The notes below the pieces were generated by a model that saw only the letters and a program-made list of their open reading frames with translations, had not been told where the DNA came from and ran no database searches. Made by a program: the position numbers and the translations under genes. A stretch of 64,000 nucleotides of DNA from Thermosynechococcus sp. (lineage in GTDB: Bacteria; Cyanobacteriota; Cyanobacteriia; Thermosynechococcales; Thermosynechococcaceae), in the NCBI RefSeq assembly GCF_025999095.1, contig NZ_AP024678.1, forward strand, positions 1,581,527-1,645,526. Reading direction: 5' to 3'. Shown here piece by piece: positions 26,255 through 35,715 of this stretch (positions are counted from its first letter, which is position 1; each line of letters starts with the position of its first letter).

Positions 26255-28553
26255 CTGCGGCATGGGCCTTTAACTTTCTCTCAAGGTGTTCGATAAAAGG
26301 ACAAGGGTCACTGTCCTGTAGTTGATAAAACCCTCGCCAATTAAAGTTTTGCCAGTTAAAGGGAGCCTGCTTGGCAGCTGCTAGCCACAGGAGGCGCTTG
26401 GCACGGGTCATGGCGACGTAGAGCAGGCGATATTCCTCGGCGGTTTTGGCTGCTGTGGCTTTTTTGTAGGCAGTTTGCCAGTTGGGCAGCGGCTGGTTAT
26501 GGCCGTAGGCCCGCAGTTGCGATCGCACCACGTCCATAAAATCCACCTCAGGACTGAGGAACTTAGCATTGGCAGCAACCCGACTCTCACCGGGGAGGGT
26601 TCTTTTCTCTAAAAAGGGGACAAAAACCGCATCCCAATCCAGCCCCTTGGCGCGATGCATCGTCATAATGGTTACCTGACCCGGTCGCACTAGGCGGCTA
26701 TGGAGATCTTCCATCTCCACCGCTTGAAAGCGATCCGCTGCCACCAATTCTTGCCAACGGGGATAGATACGCTCCCACAGTTGCGTTGGTTCCTGCTGGG
26801 TCAATTCCCAGATCAGGCGATCGGTAGTGGCCAATTCAGCGGCATCATAGCCCAATTCCTGGGCGCAGTAGGTGATCAAGGGAAAGAGAGACAGCTCTAG
26901 GCGGGCTTTGAGGAGACGTTGGCAGTAGTGGCGTGCCTTCAGCACCGGTTCCTCGGCAGGGGGGTCTAAAGGACCGGGGTAGAGAAACACCTCTGGCTGG
27001 GCTGCCAAGCGATCCAAATTTTGGGGTGGAATGCGTTTGCGCTCCTGAAGCACCGTTAGGGCTGCCTTGACCGCTGCCGGAGAATAGGGACAGTGGAGAA
27101 AGTAGAGAATGTCCAGCAATTCCTTGGGCACCTGCGATCGCCGTTCGATGCCGGCCACGTCCAGCAGCAAAATTCCTTGAGCACAAAGGTCAATATCCAG
27201 GTTGAAGTCACTGGGCGATCGCAACACATCGGCAACAAATTCAGCCTGGCGGTTAGTGCGCACCAGCACCGCTACTGCAGCCTCTGGATGGGCCGCCAGC
27301 ACCTGAGCAATGCGCTGCGCCAGATGCTTAACCGTCTCAACAACCGTTGGCGGTCGGGCAATTTCTACCCCTTGTCCCCAGGGGGGTGGGTTGGCCTCCG
27401 TTTGTTGATCCGTCGGCGACACACACTGAATGACTTGGTCACGGAAGGGGGGTTCTTGATCTTTGAGTGCCTGATTCGCCCATCGCACCAAATAGTTAGC
27501 GGCGCGAATGATCAGAGGGGTCGATCGCCCCGCTTGGGTCATTTCATAAAAGGCCTGCTGCTGAGCACATTCATCACAGAATTCATTAAAGAAGAGCGGG
27601 TCTGCTGCCGTAAACGTGGAGTTAATGGCTTGGTTGGGATCCCCCACCCGCACAAAATGAACTTGCCCGGTGGTGTGGTCCTCGGCTAGCAGTTTCAGTA
27701 ACTGCGATTGCAGGGGGGTTGAGTCTTGAGCTTCATCCTCAAAGACGGCATACACGCGCTGTTGCCATTCCTGGCGGTACTGGCGATCGCCCTCTAGGAG
27801 TTGAACAGCTGCCAAAATCATTTCATCGTAGTCAATTTGCTCCCGCTGCGCCAGATAATTCTGGTACAGTTCCAAAAGGTCGGCACCAATCTCTAAAAAA
27901 GGGTAGGGTTCTGCTTCGGCTGCGCTTTCGGAGCGCAACTGCTGGGACAACTGCCGCAGATCATGGGGCATCAAAGCCATACTGCGGGCACTGCTCATAA
28001 CGGTCTGGGCCAACTTCACCAAGATGTCGGTCAACAGTGCACTTTTGCGGCCATCGTGTTCAACGTCGCTCAGGGGACTGGTATCGCAACCTTGGATGAG
28101 TTGCTCGAGGATGTCGGGGTGCGATCGCGCCCACTCCTGAACACAGGTGATACAGAGGCGGCGCTGCTCATGCTCACTGATTAAATTCTCCCCACTCCAA
28201 CGCAGACCCGCTGTGGGGTGGCTGGTGGCAATTTTCAAGGCCAAACTGTGGAGCGTCTGCACACTAAAGCCATTGCGGGGCAGCCCCATATCTTGTAGGT
28301 ACTTGCGGATGCGCCCCTTGATATTGGCGGCAGCTGAACGACTGTAGGTGACTACCACCAGTTGCCGCTGTTGATGGAGCCTTTCCCGCGCGATGGCGAT
28401 CGCTGCCCCTACCGCCATGCCGTGGGATTTGCCCGCCCCTGGCACTGCCGAGACTGCCAGCATTCCCCCTTGCCATTCACTGATTTCCCGTTGACCTGGA
28501 CGTAGTGTCCCGAGGAGGTGACTCACCGTGGGGGAGAGTGGCAACGAGTTCAT
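26235..28553 (-). CDS. UvrD/Rep-family (superfamily 1) ATP-dependent DNA helicase-like protein
   Basis: Protein of 772 residues with SF1A helicase motifs: Q-motif LRPGQREI near 17, Walker A AVPGAGKS near 37, DEAQD (motif II) near 270, VGDPNQAI (motif III) near 300, [18 protein letters not shown] (motif V) near 630, and [12 protein letters not shown] (motif VI) near 715. It would unwind DNA 3' to 5' in repair. It resembles a cyanobacterial group distinct from the canonical PcrA/UvrD. No nuclease domain is seen at the C-terminus. It stands alone on this strand. Confidence 0.85.
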   Translation of the reverse strand: MNSLPLSPTVSHLLGTLRPGQREISEWQGGMLAVSAVPGAGKSHGMAVGAAIAIARERLHQQRQLVVVTYSRSAAANIKGRIRKYLQDMGLPRNGFSVQTLHSLALKIATSHPTAGLRWSGENLISEHEQRRLCITCVQEWARSHPDILEQLIQGCDTSPLSDVEHDGRKSALLTDILVKLAQTVMSSARSMALMPHDLRQLSQQLRSESAAEAEPYPFLEIGADLLELYQNYLAQREQIDYDEMILAAVQLLEGDRQYRQEWQQRVYAVFEDEAQDSTPLQSQLLKLLAEDHTTGQVHFVRVGDPNQAINSTFTAADPLFFNEFCDECAQQQAFYEMTQAGRSTPLIIRAANYLVRWANQALKDQEPPFRDQVIQCVSPTDQQTEANPPPWGQGVEIARPPTVVETVKHLAQRIAQVLAAHPEAAVAVLVRTNRQAEFVADVLRSPSDFNLDIDLCAQGILLLDVAGIERRSQVPKELLDILYFLHCPYSPAAVKAALTVLQERKRIPPQNLDRLAAQPEVFLYPGPLDPPAEEPVLKARHYCQRLLKARLELSLFPLITYCAQELGYDAAELATTDRLIWELTQQEPTQLWERIYPRWQELVAADRFQAVEMEDLHSRLVRPGQVTIMTMHRAKGLDWDAVFVPFLEKRTLPGESRVAANAKFLSPEVDFMDVVRSQLRAYGHNQPLPNWQTAYKKATAAKTAEEYRLLYVAMTRAKRLLWLAAAKQAPFNWQNFNWRGFYQLQDSDPCPFIEHLERKLKAHAAATPGDR

Positions 28554-28624
28554 AGGAAAACTATTAAGAGGCCAAAAGATTGATTACAAAAACTGGCATT
28601 TACCGGCTGAATATCGGAAAATCG

Positions 28625-28630
28625 TATAAT
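28625..28630 (+). promoter_or_regulatory. Consensus -10 box for the DUF4278 gene
   Basis: A perfect TATAAT lies about 100 bases before the ATG in an AT-rich stretch. No good -35 hexamer stands 17 bases upstream, so it may be a -10-dependent or regulated promoter. Confidence 0.45.
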
Positions 28631-28728
28631 AGAATACAGAAAGTTAGGGACAGGTTGTTCCTTCAGAGAGACCACCTAAACACCTAAAGACGAGTCAATA
28701 GGATTCAGCGAGGAGCCTTGATTTAATT

Positions 28729-29103
28729 ATGCAACTAATCTATCGCGGCGCTAAATACGAAACTTCTGAGCAGCACATTGCCCTTGTTGAATCGGGGACC
28801 AAGGGGCTCTACCGCGGTGCCCAATGGGTGGGGCAGAAGGCGGCTGAAACTGTTCCGCAACCCAATCATGTTCTGTGCTGGCGGGGGGTGACCTACCAAA
28901 CCAACCGGGCGCCAGTGGCCACAACCGCTCCAAAGGCAAGTGCTGCCCCTTCGGTAGTGCCCCAGCGTAGGCGCGACTCCTGGGTCGAAGCCCATCGCCA
29001 TGCGATTCTGAAAACGCTGGAGCGGCGGCTGCAAGTGGCCCGGAGTCAGGGCAACAAGGAACTCATCAGTCTGCTAGAAGAAGAGTGGCAGCAATTTGCC
29101 TAA
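28729..29103 (+). CDS. DUF4278 domain protein
   Basis: Protein of 124 residues. The N-terminus MQLIYRGAKYETS and the later VLCWRGVTYQ are the marks of DUF4278, a small cyanobacterial family of unknown function that often carries two copies of a Y-R-G-x-x-Y motif. An Ala/Pro-rich linker and a basic C-terminal helix with acidic end (LISLLEEEWQQFA) follow. AGGAG lies about 15 bases before the ATG. A strong terminator follows. Confidence 0.75.
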   Translation: MQLIYRGAKYETSEQHIALVESGTKGLYRGAQWVGQKAAETVPQPNHVLCWRGVTYQTNRAPVATTAPKASAAPSVVPQRRRDSWVEAHRHAILKTLERRLQVARSQGNKELISLLEEEWQQFA

Positions 29104-29131
29104 GGTTTGGATCACCAAACCCCAACCTGTG

Positions 29132-29175
29132 GTGCCGTTGGTTACAGCGGCACTTTATTATTTTTTATTTTTTTT
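29132..29175 (+). terminator. Strong factor-independent terminator after the DUF4278 gene
   Basis: GTGCCG (29132-29137) pairs with CGGCAC (29148-29153); the stem extends by two weaker pairs. A long T-run (TTTATTATTTTTTATTTTTT) follows. The orientation serves the plus-strand DUF4278 gene; the minus-strand glycosyltransferase gene ends just beyond it. Confidence 0.85.
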
Positions 29176-29189
29176 AACTTTTTTGTTTT

Positions 29190-30287
29190 TCATTGGTGAT
29201 GCTCCTTCCCTTGGCGAAAGGCTGCCGCCTGGGCAAAGGCCGCCGCCGCCCGCGCGCGATCGCCCAAGGCTTCATAGGCACGCCCCAATTGTTCCGCGGC
29301 AATTTCCCGCACATAACCCAAAGGAAAAATCATCTGTTTGCTGTAGCCATTGGTGCGTCCCAGTTCAAGGCAATACTGAAAATAGGCCGTTGCCCCCAAA
29401 GGAAATCCCAAGGTCATCAGCCAGCGACCGGCCAAATCATTGAGGGGCGGATAGGTGGGAAACCAAGCCAAACTTTGCTGACACAGAAGTTGCAAGGTAT
29501 CGTGATCCCCTGTGGCCAAGAGGCGCCGTCCCAGTTGATTGAGCATTTCCGGCAGGGCACCGGGGGCATTCTCAGGCAGTTGGCCGCTGAGGAGGTGAGG
29601 CAGGAGGCGGTCAAAGAGTTCCTGGTAGCAGTTCTCCGCCCCAGCGGCATTATTCACCGCCTGGTACATATCTGCCAAGGCAAAAAGGAGATTCAAAGGC
29701 AGACCTTCACTGGCACGGATGCGCTCCAAAATCGGGATGTTGCGATCGCGCATCTTAGCTTGAATTTGGGCGGGTTGATAGCCATAGTGATCAATGCGCA
29801 GGGTTTCCAGAGTACCAATGGTCAAGGATGCTGCGGCTGTGGAAACCAACTGCTCATGGAAGCGCCCCTGATAGCGCAGTGTCGGCAGATTGCGAAAGAG
29901 CCGCACAATGGCAAAGTCGGAAAATTGCTCCCCCGTGCCGATTTCCCGCCGTAGGAGCTGGTAGGCAGTGAAGGTACTGCCCGCCAATTGTTGTCCGAGG
30001 GGCACAGGGGGTTCTTGCAATGTCACCAGCACCTCATCGGCATCCATCACTAAAATCCAATCGCCTGTCGCCTGTTCTAGGGAGTAATTACGAGCGGCGG
30101 CAAAATCGTCTTGCCAGGAGAAGTGAAAGAGGCGGTCTGTAAACTGGCGTGCGATCGCCGGCGTCTCATCCCTGGAGCCAGTGTCAACAACAACAATTTC
30201 ATCCACCCAGGGCTGAACACTGCCCAGACAGCGTGCCAAATGGGCAGCCTCATCTTTGACAATCAGACAGGCAGAAACCCGCACCAT
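29190..30287 (-). CDS. Glycosyltransferase family 2 protein with C-terminal TPR-like repeats
   Basis: Protein of 365 residues. The GT-A domain covers about residues 1-190, with SACLIVKDEAAHLARCL at the start, VDTGSRDET near 37, and the metal-binding DADE near 79. The C-terminal half contains helical TPR-like repeats (LARAYEALGDRARAAAAFAQ). This SunS/TPR-type family transfers sugars to proteins or lipids; the acceptor is unknown. It starts directly after the DUF3110 stop with no gap, so the two are translationally linked. Confidence 0.85.
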   Translation of the reverse strand: MVRVSACLIVKDEAAHLARCLGSVQPWVDEIVVVDTGSRDETPAIARQFTDRLFHFSWQDDFAAARNYSLEQATGDWILVMDADEVLVTLQEPPVPLGQQLAGSTFTAYQLLRREIGTGEQFSDFAIVRLFRNLPTLRYQGRFHEQLVSTAAASLTIGTLETLRIDHYGYQPAQIQAKMRDRNIPILERIRASEGLPLNLLFALADMYQAVNNAAGAENCYQELFDRLLPHLLSGQLPENAPGALPEMLNQLGRRLLATGDHDTLQLLCQQSLAWFPTYPPLNDLAGRWLMTLGFPLGATAYFQYCLELGRTNGYSKQMIFPLGYVREIAAEQLGRAYEALGDRARAAAAFAQAAAFRQGKEHHQ

Positions 30288-30689
30288 CTACAGGAGCTTT
30301 TCCAATTGTTGGCGCAGGCGATTCAGTTCACTTTCGGAGAACTCACTCTCCGCAGCGGGCGGCACGCGATTTTCCAGTTCCCAGTCGGTTTCTTCAACAT
30401 TGCGTTCGGGGGGCGCCAAGAAGAGACGCTCAGCCTCATTTGTCGGCACAAATCCCGCGGGAACCAAGTGACAGCTATAGCCTGAGGATTCACAAAAGTC
30501 CTCAACTTCCTTGGCATCAATGGGAACGACACTGGGGGGATGAAAATCCTGTGCCTCTAGGAGCATGGCGTAGCGATTGGCATCGTCTTCGCTTTCAAAC
30601 ATCAGAATCAGGTTGCGATCGCCCAGTTGCAGAGAATGAATACCCTCATTTTCAGTCCCCGGGTTATAGAGCAACACGTAAACGCGCAT
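30288..30689 (-). CDS. DUF3110 domain protein
   Basis: Protein of 133 residues starting MRVYVLLYNPGTENEGIHS, which I recognise as DUF3110, a cyanobacterial and plastid-lineage family of unknown function. The domain covers about 1-85; the rest is acidic and helical (ESEFSESELNRLRQQLEKLL). The start at 30689 is chosen because GCGAGG lies 5 bases upstream; the longer frame has no ribosome site. It abuts the glycosyltransferase gene. Confidence 0.8.
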   Translation of the reverse strand: MRVYVLLYNPGTENEGIHSLQLGDRNLILMFESEDDANRYAMLLEAQDFHPPSVVPIDAKEVEDFCESSGYSCHLVPAGFVPTNEAERLFLAPPERNVEETDWELENRVPPAAESEFSESELNRLRQQLEKLL

Positions 30690-30796
30690 GATGCCTCGCC
30701 AATGAAATCTCAACAGCGATTATAACGATTTTAGTTCACCCTACCCGTAGGATTTTTGAGTTCCGGGTCATCCGAATGCCAAAAATAGACTTTGGA

Positions 30797-31456
30797 TTAG
30801 AACAATGTTTTTTCAGGTTCCCCCTTGAGCCGCTGCTCAAGCCAGGCTTGGCGATAGGTGAGTTCTAATTCGTTGCCAGTGCGACGAAAAATTTGTGCCT
30901 GCTGCAACAGAAAAGCCTGAAAGAGCCGCTGAAAGGCAAGGGCGATAATCGCGACCACCAAGCCAGAAGCAGTACTAATTAAGGCCTCACTAATGCCGAG
31001 ACCTACCCCCATGGTTGCGGGTGTGCCAATATCCCCCAAGCGAATAGAACTGAGGGCACTAATGAGACCTAGCACTGTTCCCAACAAACCCAACAGAGGT
31101 GCCATCGTAATCGTTGCCTCTAGGACCTTTTCGCCCCGCCGCATGGCACTTAGTTCCTCATCGGCCGCAGCCTCTAGAGCCAAGCGAAAGATTTCTGGGT
31201 TGGTGTCAATCAGTTGTAAAGGAGTGTAGAGGAAGCGCCCAATGGGTTGATCACAGGCATTTGCCGCCAACTCAAGCGCCTCTTGCCAATCGTGGCGAGC
31301 GGCATCTAGAATTTGCTCCGCCAGTTTGGTCTCTCCTCGCAGAACCATGCCCCAAAACCAAAGCCGCTCAAAGATGGTGCCTAAGGTCAAGATCGAGAGG
31401 ATCAGTAGTGGCCACATGGCCAAGCCACCACGGTTAAAAATTTCAGCGATATTCAC
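30797..31456 (-). CDS. MotA/TolQ/ExbB proton-channel family protein
   Basis: Protein of 219 residues with three membrane helices (about 14-34, 113-135, 152-178). The conserved core LLGLLGTVLGLISALSSI and SEALISTASGLVVAIIA are the ExbB/TolQ channel helices. With a TonB/ExbD-type partner it uses proton force for outer-membrane work. The start is GTG at 31456 (MNIAEIFNRGG as translated), supported by AGGGAA 7 bases upstream and by the family N-terminus. No ExbD gene lies beside it, which is unusual. Confidence 0.85.
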   Translation of the reverse strand: MNIAEIFNRGGLAMWPLLILSILTLGTIFERLWFWGMVLRGETKLAEQILDAARHDWQEALELAANACDQPIGRFLYTPLQLIDTNPEIFRLALEAAADEELSAMRRGEKVLEATITMAPLLGLLGTVLGLISALSSIRLGDIGTPATMGVGLGISEALISTASGLVVAIIALAFQRLFQAFLLQQAQIFRRTGNELELTYRQAWLEQRLKGEPEKTLF

Positions 31457-31614
31457 GGCCAGTTCCCTGTCAGAGCATCCGACGTTTAGTATAGTCCAGC
31501 CGGTGGCGGCAATTGTTTCCCAACTTCTAGCAAACCGCACGGCCAAGGGGCTTGAACCACTGTTTCTGATGTCCCGTCTAATACAGTGATTACGTTAATG
31601 GAGCGATACCTCGC

Positions 31615-32214
31615 ATGAGTGTATCTTTACCCCTATCAGCGGCAACCGCATCAACGGATATCGTGACCCAAGTGAACGATCCCGATCGCCCCCTGATTGA
31701 GCAGTGCCTTGCCGGGCATCCCAACGGCTTTCGGGAGCTGTATCAACGGCATCAGCAACGGGTGCGATCGCTCCTGTTTCAGTTGTGCGGTGCAGTTGCC
31801 CTTGATGATTTGGTGCAGGAGGTTTTCCTACGGGCATGGAAGGGGCTAAAGGGTCTCAAACACGAGGCAAAGTTTTCGACATGGCTCTACCGGATTGCTT
31901 GGAATGTGGCTTGCGACTACCGCCGTCAATTGGCAATGCGCAAATTGCGACATCAGCAATACTTGTCTCAAAGGGAGCCACTCACCCCTGGACTAGATCT
32001 ACGGCAATTGCACTATGAAGATTTGGTACAGCGAGGGTTGGCTACATTGCCCTTAGAGTATCGCAGCGTTTTGGTCATGCACGATCTCCAGGGCTTACCC
32101 CAAAAAGAAATTGCTGAAATTCTGGGCATTCCCGTGGGTACTGTAAAATCCCGCCTCTTTCGTGCCCGTGGCACCTTGCGGACTTACTTTACCGAAGCCG
32201 GAGTCAGCCTATGA
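31615..32214 (+). CDS. ECF-type (group 3) RNA polymerase sigma factor
   Basis: Protein of 199 residues. Region 2 (FRELYQRHQQRVRSLLFQL, DLVQEVFLRAWKGL, FSTWLYRIAWNVACDYRR) and region 4 (LPLEYRSVLVMHDLQGLPQKEIAEILGIPVGTVKSRLFRAR) are complete. It directs RNA polymerase to stress promoters. The gene order with a small membrane protein overlapping by ATGA resembles sigma/anti-sigma pairs; cyanobacterial SigG is a likely counterpart. A Spy-like periplasmic protein gene follows, suggesting envelope-stress control. Confidence 0.92.
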   Translation: MSVSLPLSAATASTDIVTQVNDPDRPLIEQCLAGHPNGFRELYQRHQQRVRSLLFQLCGAVALDDLVQEVFLRAWKGLKGLKHEAKFSTWLYRIAWNVACDYRRQLAMRKLRHQQYLSQREPLTPGLDLRQLHYEDLVQRGLATLPLEYRSVLVMHDLQGLPQKEIAEILGIPVGTVKSRLFRARGTLRTYFTEAGVSL

Positions 32215-32531
32215 AACGTGAACCCCCACCTACGGAGGATACAAATTTGGTTAAGTTTTTGCAGATGTACGCGGGAACGCCCCCGCTACCACCTCCCTAC
32301 TTGGAACAGCGTATTGTTCAAGCCGGTTTGCATCAATATCAACCGCGTAAGCGACGTGGGCAGCTCGTGTCTATTTTGGGGGTTGGCGCGATCGCCACTG
32401 CCACCAGTGTCTGGTTCCTCAAACCTGCGGCTCAAGTGGCGGAGCAGACACCTGCCGATGACCTAGAAACCTTCATTGCCAGCAATTGGCAAGCGCTGTT
32501 TGAGAGTGTGGAACCTGTCCCCTTCGAGTAA
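32211..32531 (+). CDS. Small membrane protein, putative anti-sigma factor
   Basis: Protein of 106 residues whose ATG overlaps the sigma factor stop (ATGA), so the two are translationally coupled. The N-terminus (about 1-50) is cytoplasmic and basic at its end (QPRKRRGQ); one membrane helix lies at about 50-70; the rest (ADDLETFIASNWQALFESVEP) would be periplasmic. It lacks the HxxxCxxC zinc motif of ZAS anti-sigma factors. The role is inferred from position and topology only. Confidence 0.6.
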   Translation: MKREPPPTEDTNLVKFLQMYAGTPPLPPPYLEQRIVQAGLHQYQPRKRRGQLVSILGVGAIATATSVWFLKPAAQVAEQTPADDLETFIASNWQALFESVEPVPFE

Positions 32532-32592
32532 ATCTTTTCTCACGTGATTTTTACGTTCGTTTTGTTAACTTTTGACACAGGAGACCACAGCA

Positions 32593-33021
32593 ATGTTGAA
32601 AAAATCCCTTACTACCCTTTTGCTCTTTAGCACCCTCAGTTCCTTGGCAGTTGTGTTGCCCACCTTTGCAGGTCCCGCTGACGGTGGCATTGGTTGGGGT
32701 GCCAAAGTGGAGAATCTCAATCTCACCCCTGAACAACGCCAAAACTTACAGGCGGTGCGGCAGCGATATCAAAGCCAAATGGAGCAAACCCGTGCCCAAC
32801 TGCGGACTGCCAAAGATGAACTGCGGCGGCTTATGGCCAGCAATGCTAGCGATGAGGAAATCCGCGCCAAACATGCCCAAGTGCAACAGCTTCAGCAGAA
32901 ACTAGCAACATTACGGTTTGAAAGCATGCTGGCCACACGGAAAATTTTGACCCCTGAGCAGCGCCAAGCCCTGGCAGAACGCATGCAAAACCGTCAGGGT
33001 CAGCGGCGACTAGAGCGCTAG
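32593..33021 (+). CDS. Spy/CpxP-like periplasmic protein (LTxxQ motifs)
   Basis: Protein of 142 residues with a signal peptide (about 1-26, ending PTFA). The mature part is helical and holds two LTxxQ motifs (LTPEQRQNL near 44 and LTPEQRQAL near 125), the mark of the Spy/CpxP family. These proteins act as periplasmic chaperones or stress sensors. CAGGAG lies 9 bases before the ATG. It probably belongs to the sigma factor operon, 61 bases after the putative anti-sigma gene. Confidence 0.85.
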   Translation: MLKKSLTTLLLFSTLSSLAVVLPTFAGPADGGIGWGAKVENLNLTPEQRQNLQAVRQRYQSQMEQTRAQLRTAKDELRRLMASNASDEEIRAKHAQVQQLQQKLATLRFESMLATRKILTPEQRQALAERMQNRQGQRRLER

Positions 33022-33053
33022 GTAACTGTTTTATAGGGCTTTGAGCCTTTTGG

Positions 33054-33088
33054 CGGTCAGGGCATCAGGCTCTGGCCGTTTTCTTTCG
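33054..33088 (+). terminator. Terminator of the sigma/Spy operon
   Basis: CGGTCAG (33054-33060) pairs with CTGGCCG (33072-33078) through one G-T pair, followed by TTTTCTTTC. It lies 33 bases after the Spy-like gene. Confidence 0.75.
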
Positions 33089-33144
33089 ATTGGCAAAAGT
33101 CGATGGCATCCTGACTCCCATATTTCCTGAAGGGGATGGGAACT

Positions 33145-33172
33145 CCCGCCCTGCGCTTTAAGGCAGGAGGGC
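33145..33172. repeat. GC-rich imperfect hairpin, possibly a transposon-end relic
   Basis: GCCCTGC and GCAGGAGGGC flank a GCTTTAAG loop. The CCTGC/GCAGG core around a TTTAA loop resembles subterminal hairpins of IS200/IS605-family elements in cyanobacteria. No transposase remains nearby, so it may be a relic or just a hairpin. Confidence 0.3.
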
Positions 33173-33186
33173 CACTCAGCAACCTA

Positions 33187-33231
33187 AGATCAGCAATTTT
33201 AGATCAGCAATTTTGAAAGATCAGCAATTTT
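33187..33231. repeat. Three 14-bp direct repeats spanning the lpxB 3' end
   Basis: AGATCAGCAATTTT occurs at 33187-33200, 33201-33214 and 33218-33231. The first two touch; the third follows after GAA and includes the lpxB stop codon and last codons (read on the minus strand as AAAATTGCTGA). So the end of lpxB has been copied downstream twice, probably by replication slippage. Confidence 0.85.
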
Positions 33232-34384
33232 GAGCGATTAAGTTCAGAATTTCTGTAGCGGCGCGATCAACGACGCCAGGAGTGCCCATGGCCGCTCGCA
33301 TTTCCGCGTAGCCTGCCTGCATGGCCAATCGTTTTTCCGGGTGCTCCAATAGGGCAAAAGCTGCGGCGGTGATGTTCTCAATCGTGGCGCGATCCTGTAG
33401 GAGCTCGGGGACAATTTCTCTGCCAACCAGTAGGTTCGGAGGCGATACAAACTGGAGATCGAATTTGAGGAAGCGCCGATAAAGCCACAAACTTAGGGGA
33501 TGCACACGGTAGATGACCACTTGGGGCACATTCAAAAGCGCCGTTTCTAAATTCACTGTGCCCGATTTGGCGATCGCCAGATCGGCGGCCGCCAGAACTT
33601 GCAGTGAGTCTGCCGCAAGGGTGACGCAAATGGGATATTGCTTGAGAGCTGCTTCAATGGCTGGACGATACTGCTGTAGAGACAAAGGTAGCCAAAAGCG
33701 GGCTTTAGGATAGGCTTTACCGATATTCGTAGCCGCCCCTAGGATCAAGGGCAACAGAGATTGAATTTCCTGTTTGCGCGAAAGGGGCAACAGGGCGATC
33801 GCCAGCTCATCGGCAGCAATCCCCAGACTTTGGCGTGCCACCTCACGACTAGGAGCGGCGGCCATACGATCCAACAGCGGATGCCCTACCCACACCACAT
33901 TGGCCCCGTGACGGCGATAATAGCTTGCCTCCTCCGGAAAAATGGCCAGCAGGCGATCGCTGAGGGCAACAATCTGCCGGGTCGTCTTGAGGCTATGGGA
34001 CCAGACCCACTCCTGGGGGGCAATATAATAGACCATTGGGATGGCAAAGTGCCGCCGAATAAACTGCCCCATGGCCACATTGCCACCAATGTAATCAATC
34101 AGAACCACCAAGTCCGGCGGATGCTGCTGTAGGTAGCGACGTGCCTTCAGTTGCAGGGCGATCGTGGGTTTGATGAGGGGCAGGGCTTCTAGCAGTCCCA
34201 CCGAGCCAATACTCCCCGTATTAAAGAGCACCTTTGCCCCTGCTGCTGCCATGCGATCGCCCCCCAGGGCAGAAATTTCCAAAGGAATTCCCCGCTCTGC
34301 AGCCAAGCGATAGAGTGCCTTCACCAGTAGCGCACCCTGCAAATCCCCGGACACTTCCCCCGTACTAATGAACAGATGCGCCAT
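33221..34384 (-). CDS. lpxB: Lipid-A-disaccharide synthase
   Basis: Protein of 387 residues, standard length for GT19. The N-terminus FISTGEVSGDLQGALLVKAL holds the family signature; PQEWVWSHSLKTTR and the late SGTVNLETALLNVPQVV (nucleotide-sugar site) are also typical. It joins UDP-2,3-diacylglucosamine and lipid X in lipid A synthesis at the inner membrane. It starts 2 bases after the gshA stop, so the two probably share a transcript. Its end carries the 14-bp repeats. Confidence 0.95.
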   Translation of the reverse strand: MAHLFISTGEVSGDLQGALLVKALYRLAAERGIPLEISALGGDRMAAAGAKVLFNTGSIGSVGLLEALPLIKPTIALQLKARRYLQQHPPDLVVLIDYIGGNVAMGQFIRRHFAIPMVYYIAPQEWVWSHSLKTTRQIVALSDRLLAIFPEEASYYRRHGANVVWVGHPLLDRMAAAPSREVARQSLGIAADELAIALLPLSRKQEIQSLLPLILGAATNIGKAYPKARFWLPLSLQQYRPAIEAALKQYPICVTLAADSLQVLAAADLAIAKSGTVNLETALLNVPQVVIYRVHPLSLWLYRRFLKFDLQFVSPPNLLVGREIVPELLQDRATIENITAAAFALLEHPEKRLAMQAGYAEMRAAMGTPGVVDRAATEILNLIAQNC

Positions 34385-34386
34385 GC

Positions 34387-35526
34387 TTAGCCCCGCACTG
34401 CCGCCACTGGTTGACAGACTTGATCCGCAAATTCCTGTTCGCTGGCGGCCATTTCCTGTACGGCTGCGGCCATAATCTCAGGGATGGATTGTCCTGCTGC
34501 ATACTGAGCCAACCATTGCTGGGCGGTATTTCCCTGTCGCAGGATTTTCTTGATCGGTGCCAGAAAGCAGCTAAAGCCCTGTGCTTTGGCGATTGGCCAG
34601 ACCTCCTCATAGAGCTCTGCTATCCAGGCAGCTGCCGTTAGTTGCCGGCGATCGCGCCAGTGGGTCAACACCGCCTCAAGGCTACGTTTTGCAGCAAGCT
34701 GCTCATTCGCATCTGCCAGTTGTACCAAGGTCTCGCGATCGCCCCAGCGCAACGGATCCAGGTCAGGGGTGTCGAGCAATTGCAGCAGCCGCGCCTCTAG
34801 GAGAGCCGTAATGGCCAGTAGGGCAATGGGATCCGTCACCAAATCACAAATGCGCAGTTCCAGACGATTCAGATCGTAGGGCCGGCGATCGCCATTGGGA
34901 CGCACAGCACTCCAGAGATGCCGCACATTTTGCATCGTGCCCTGTTGCAGTTGCGCCTCCGTCCACTCAATAAAGTGGGCATGGCTAGTAAATAGGGGCA
35001 CTTGGGGTGGCGTTTTAGGAAAGATGGCCCAACGGGTGGAGTGATAGCCCGTAACCTGGCCATCGAGAAACGGTGAAGCAGCACTGAGGGCTAGAAACAG
35101 GGGTGCCTCTAACCGCACCAAGCGACAGGCACGCATCAACTCCTCTGGATCGCGCAAACCAATATTGATGTGGACACTGGCCGTCACCACCCGCGTGCCG
35201 TAGGTTTGCTCAATGTAGGTGTGATAAGGATTCTGGGGGTCAGAACGATAAAAGCGTTGAGTATCACCAAGACTCAGGGTGCTGCCCGGAACCAGCGTTA
35301 AGTCCCCCAAGGACTGCAGATAGGCCCGCAGCCGAAAGCGGGGGCGCAGCAAGTCACAGAGGGCTTGATCATAGAGATAGACAGGGGGCGTCGTAAATTC
35401 CACATTGCGGCTATCCGGTTCACGCACAAACCCCGGCAAGTCCCTCACAATGCGATCGGACAATCCCACAATCTTGCCTGTGGGTTTACCCGTATAGAGT
35501 TCAACCTCAAAGCCCTTTGACAGCAT
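34387..35526 (-). CDS. gshA: Glutamate-cysteine ligase, cyanobacterial type
   Basis: Protein of 379 residues beginning MLSKGFEVELYTG, followed by SRNVEFTTPPVYLYDQ; this fits the cyanobacterial GshA family (TIGR02048), distinct from the E. coli type. It makes gamma-glutamylcysteine, the first step to glutathione. The His/Ile-rich TASVHINIGLRDPEELM segment is near residue 120. lpxB lies 2 bases downstream. No other glutathione gene is nearby. Confidence 0.92.
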   Translation of the reverse strand: MLSKGFEVELYTGKPTGKIVGLSDRIVRDLPGFVREPDSRNVEFTTPPVYLYDQALCDLLRPRFRLRAYLQSLGDLTLVPGSTLSLGDTQRFYRSDPQNPYHTYIEQTYGTRVVTASVHINIGLRDPEELMRACRLVRLEAPLFLALSAASPFLDGQVTGYHSTRWAIFPKTPPQVPLFTSHAHFIEWTEAQLQQGTMQNVRHLWSAVRPNGDRRPYDLNRLELRICDLVTDPIALLAITALLEARLLQLLDTPDLDPLRWGDRETLVQLADANEQLAAKRSLEAVLTHWRDRRQLTAAAWIAELYEEVWPIAKAQGFSCFLAPIKKILRQGNTAQQWLAQYAAGQSIPEIMAAAVQEMAASEQEFADQVCQPVAAVRG

Positions 35527-35715
35527 GGCAGCCCCTTAACTGAGTTGGCTGAGCGGGCAACCCCGCATAAATGGGGAGTTTTTAGATACTTAGTCACAAT
35601 ACCACGCTCTCGCCCTTGCCGCATACATGAACATTCCTGAAACTGCCACTGTAAGCATAACAATCTGATAGGATAGCCTGTAGTGCAAATTACACTGGCC
35701 AGTAGGAGTTTTCGC

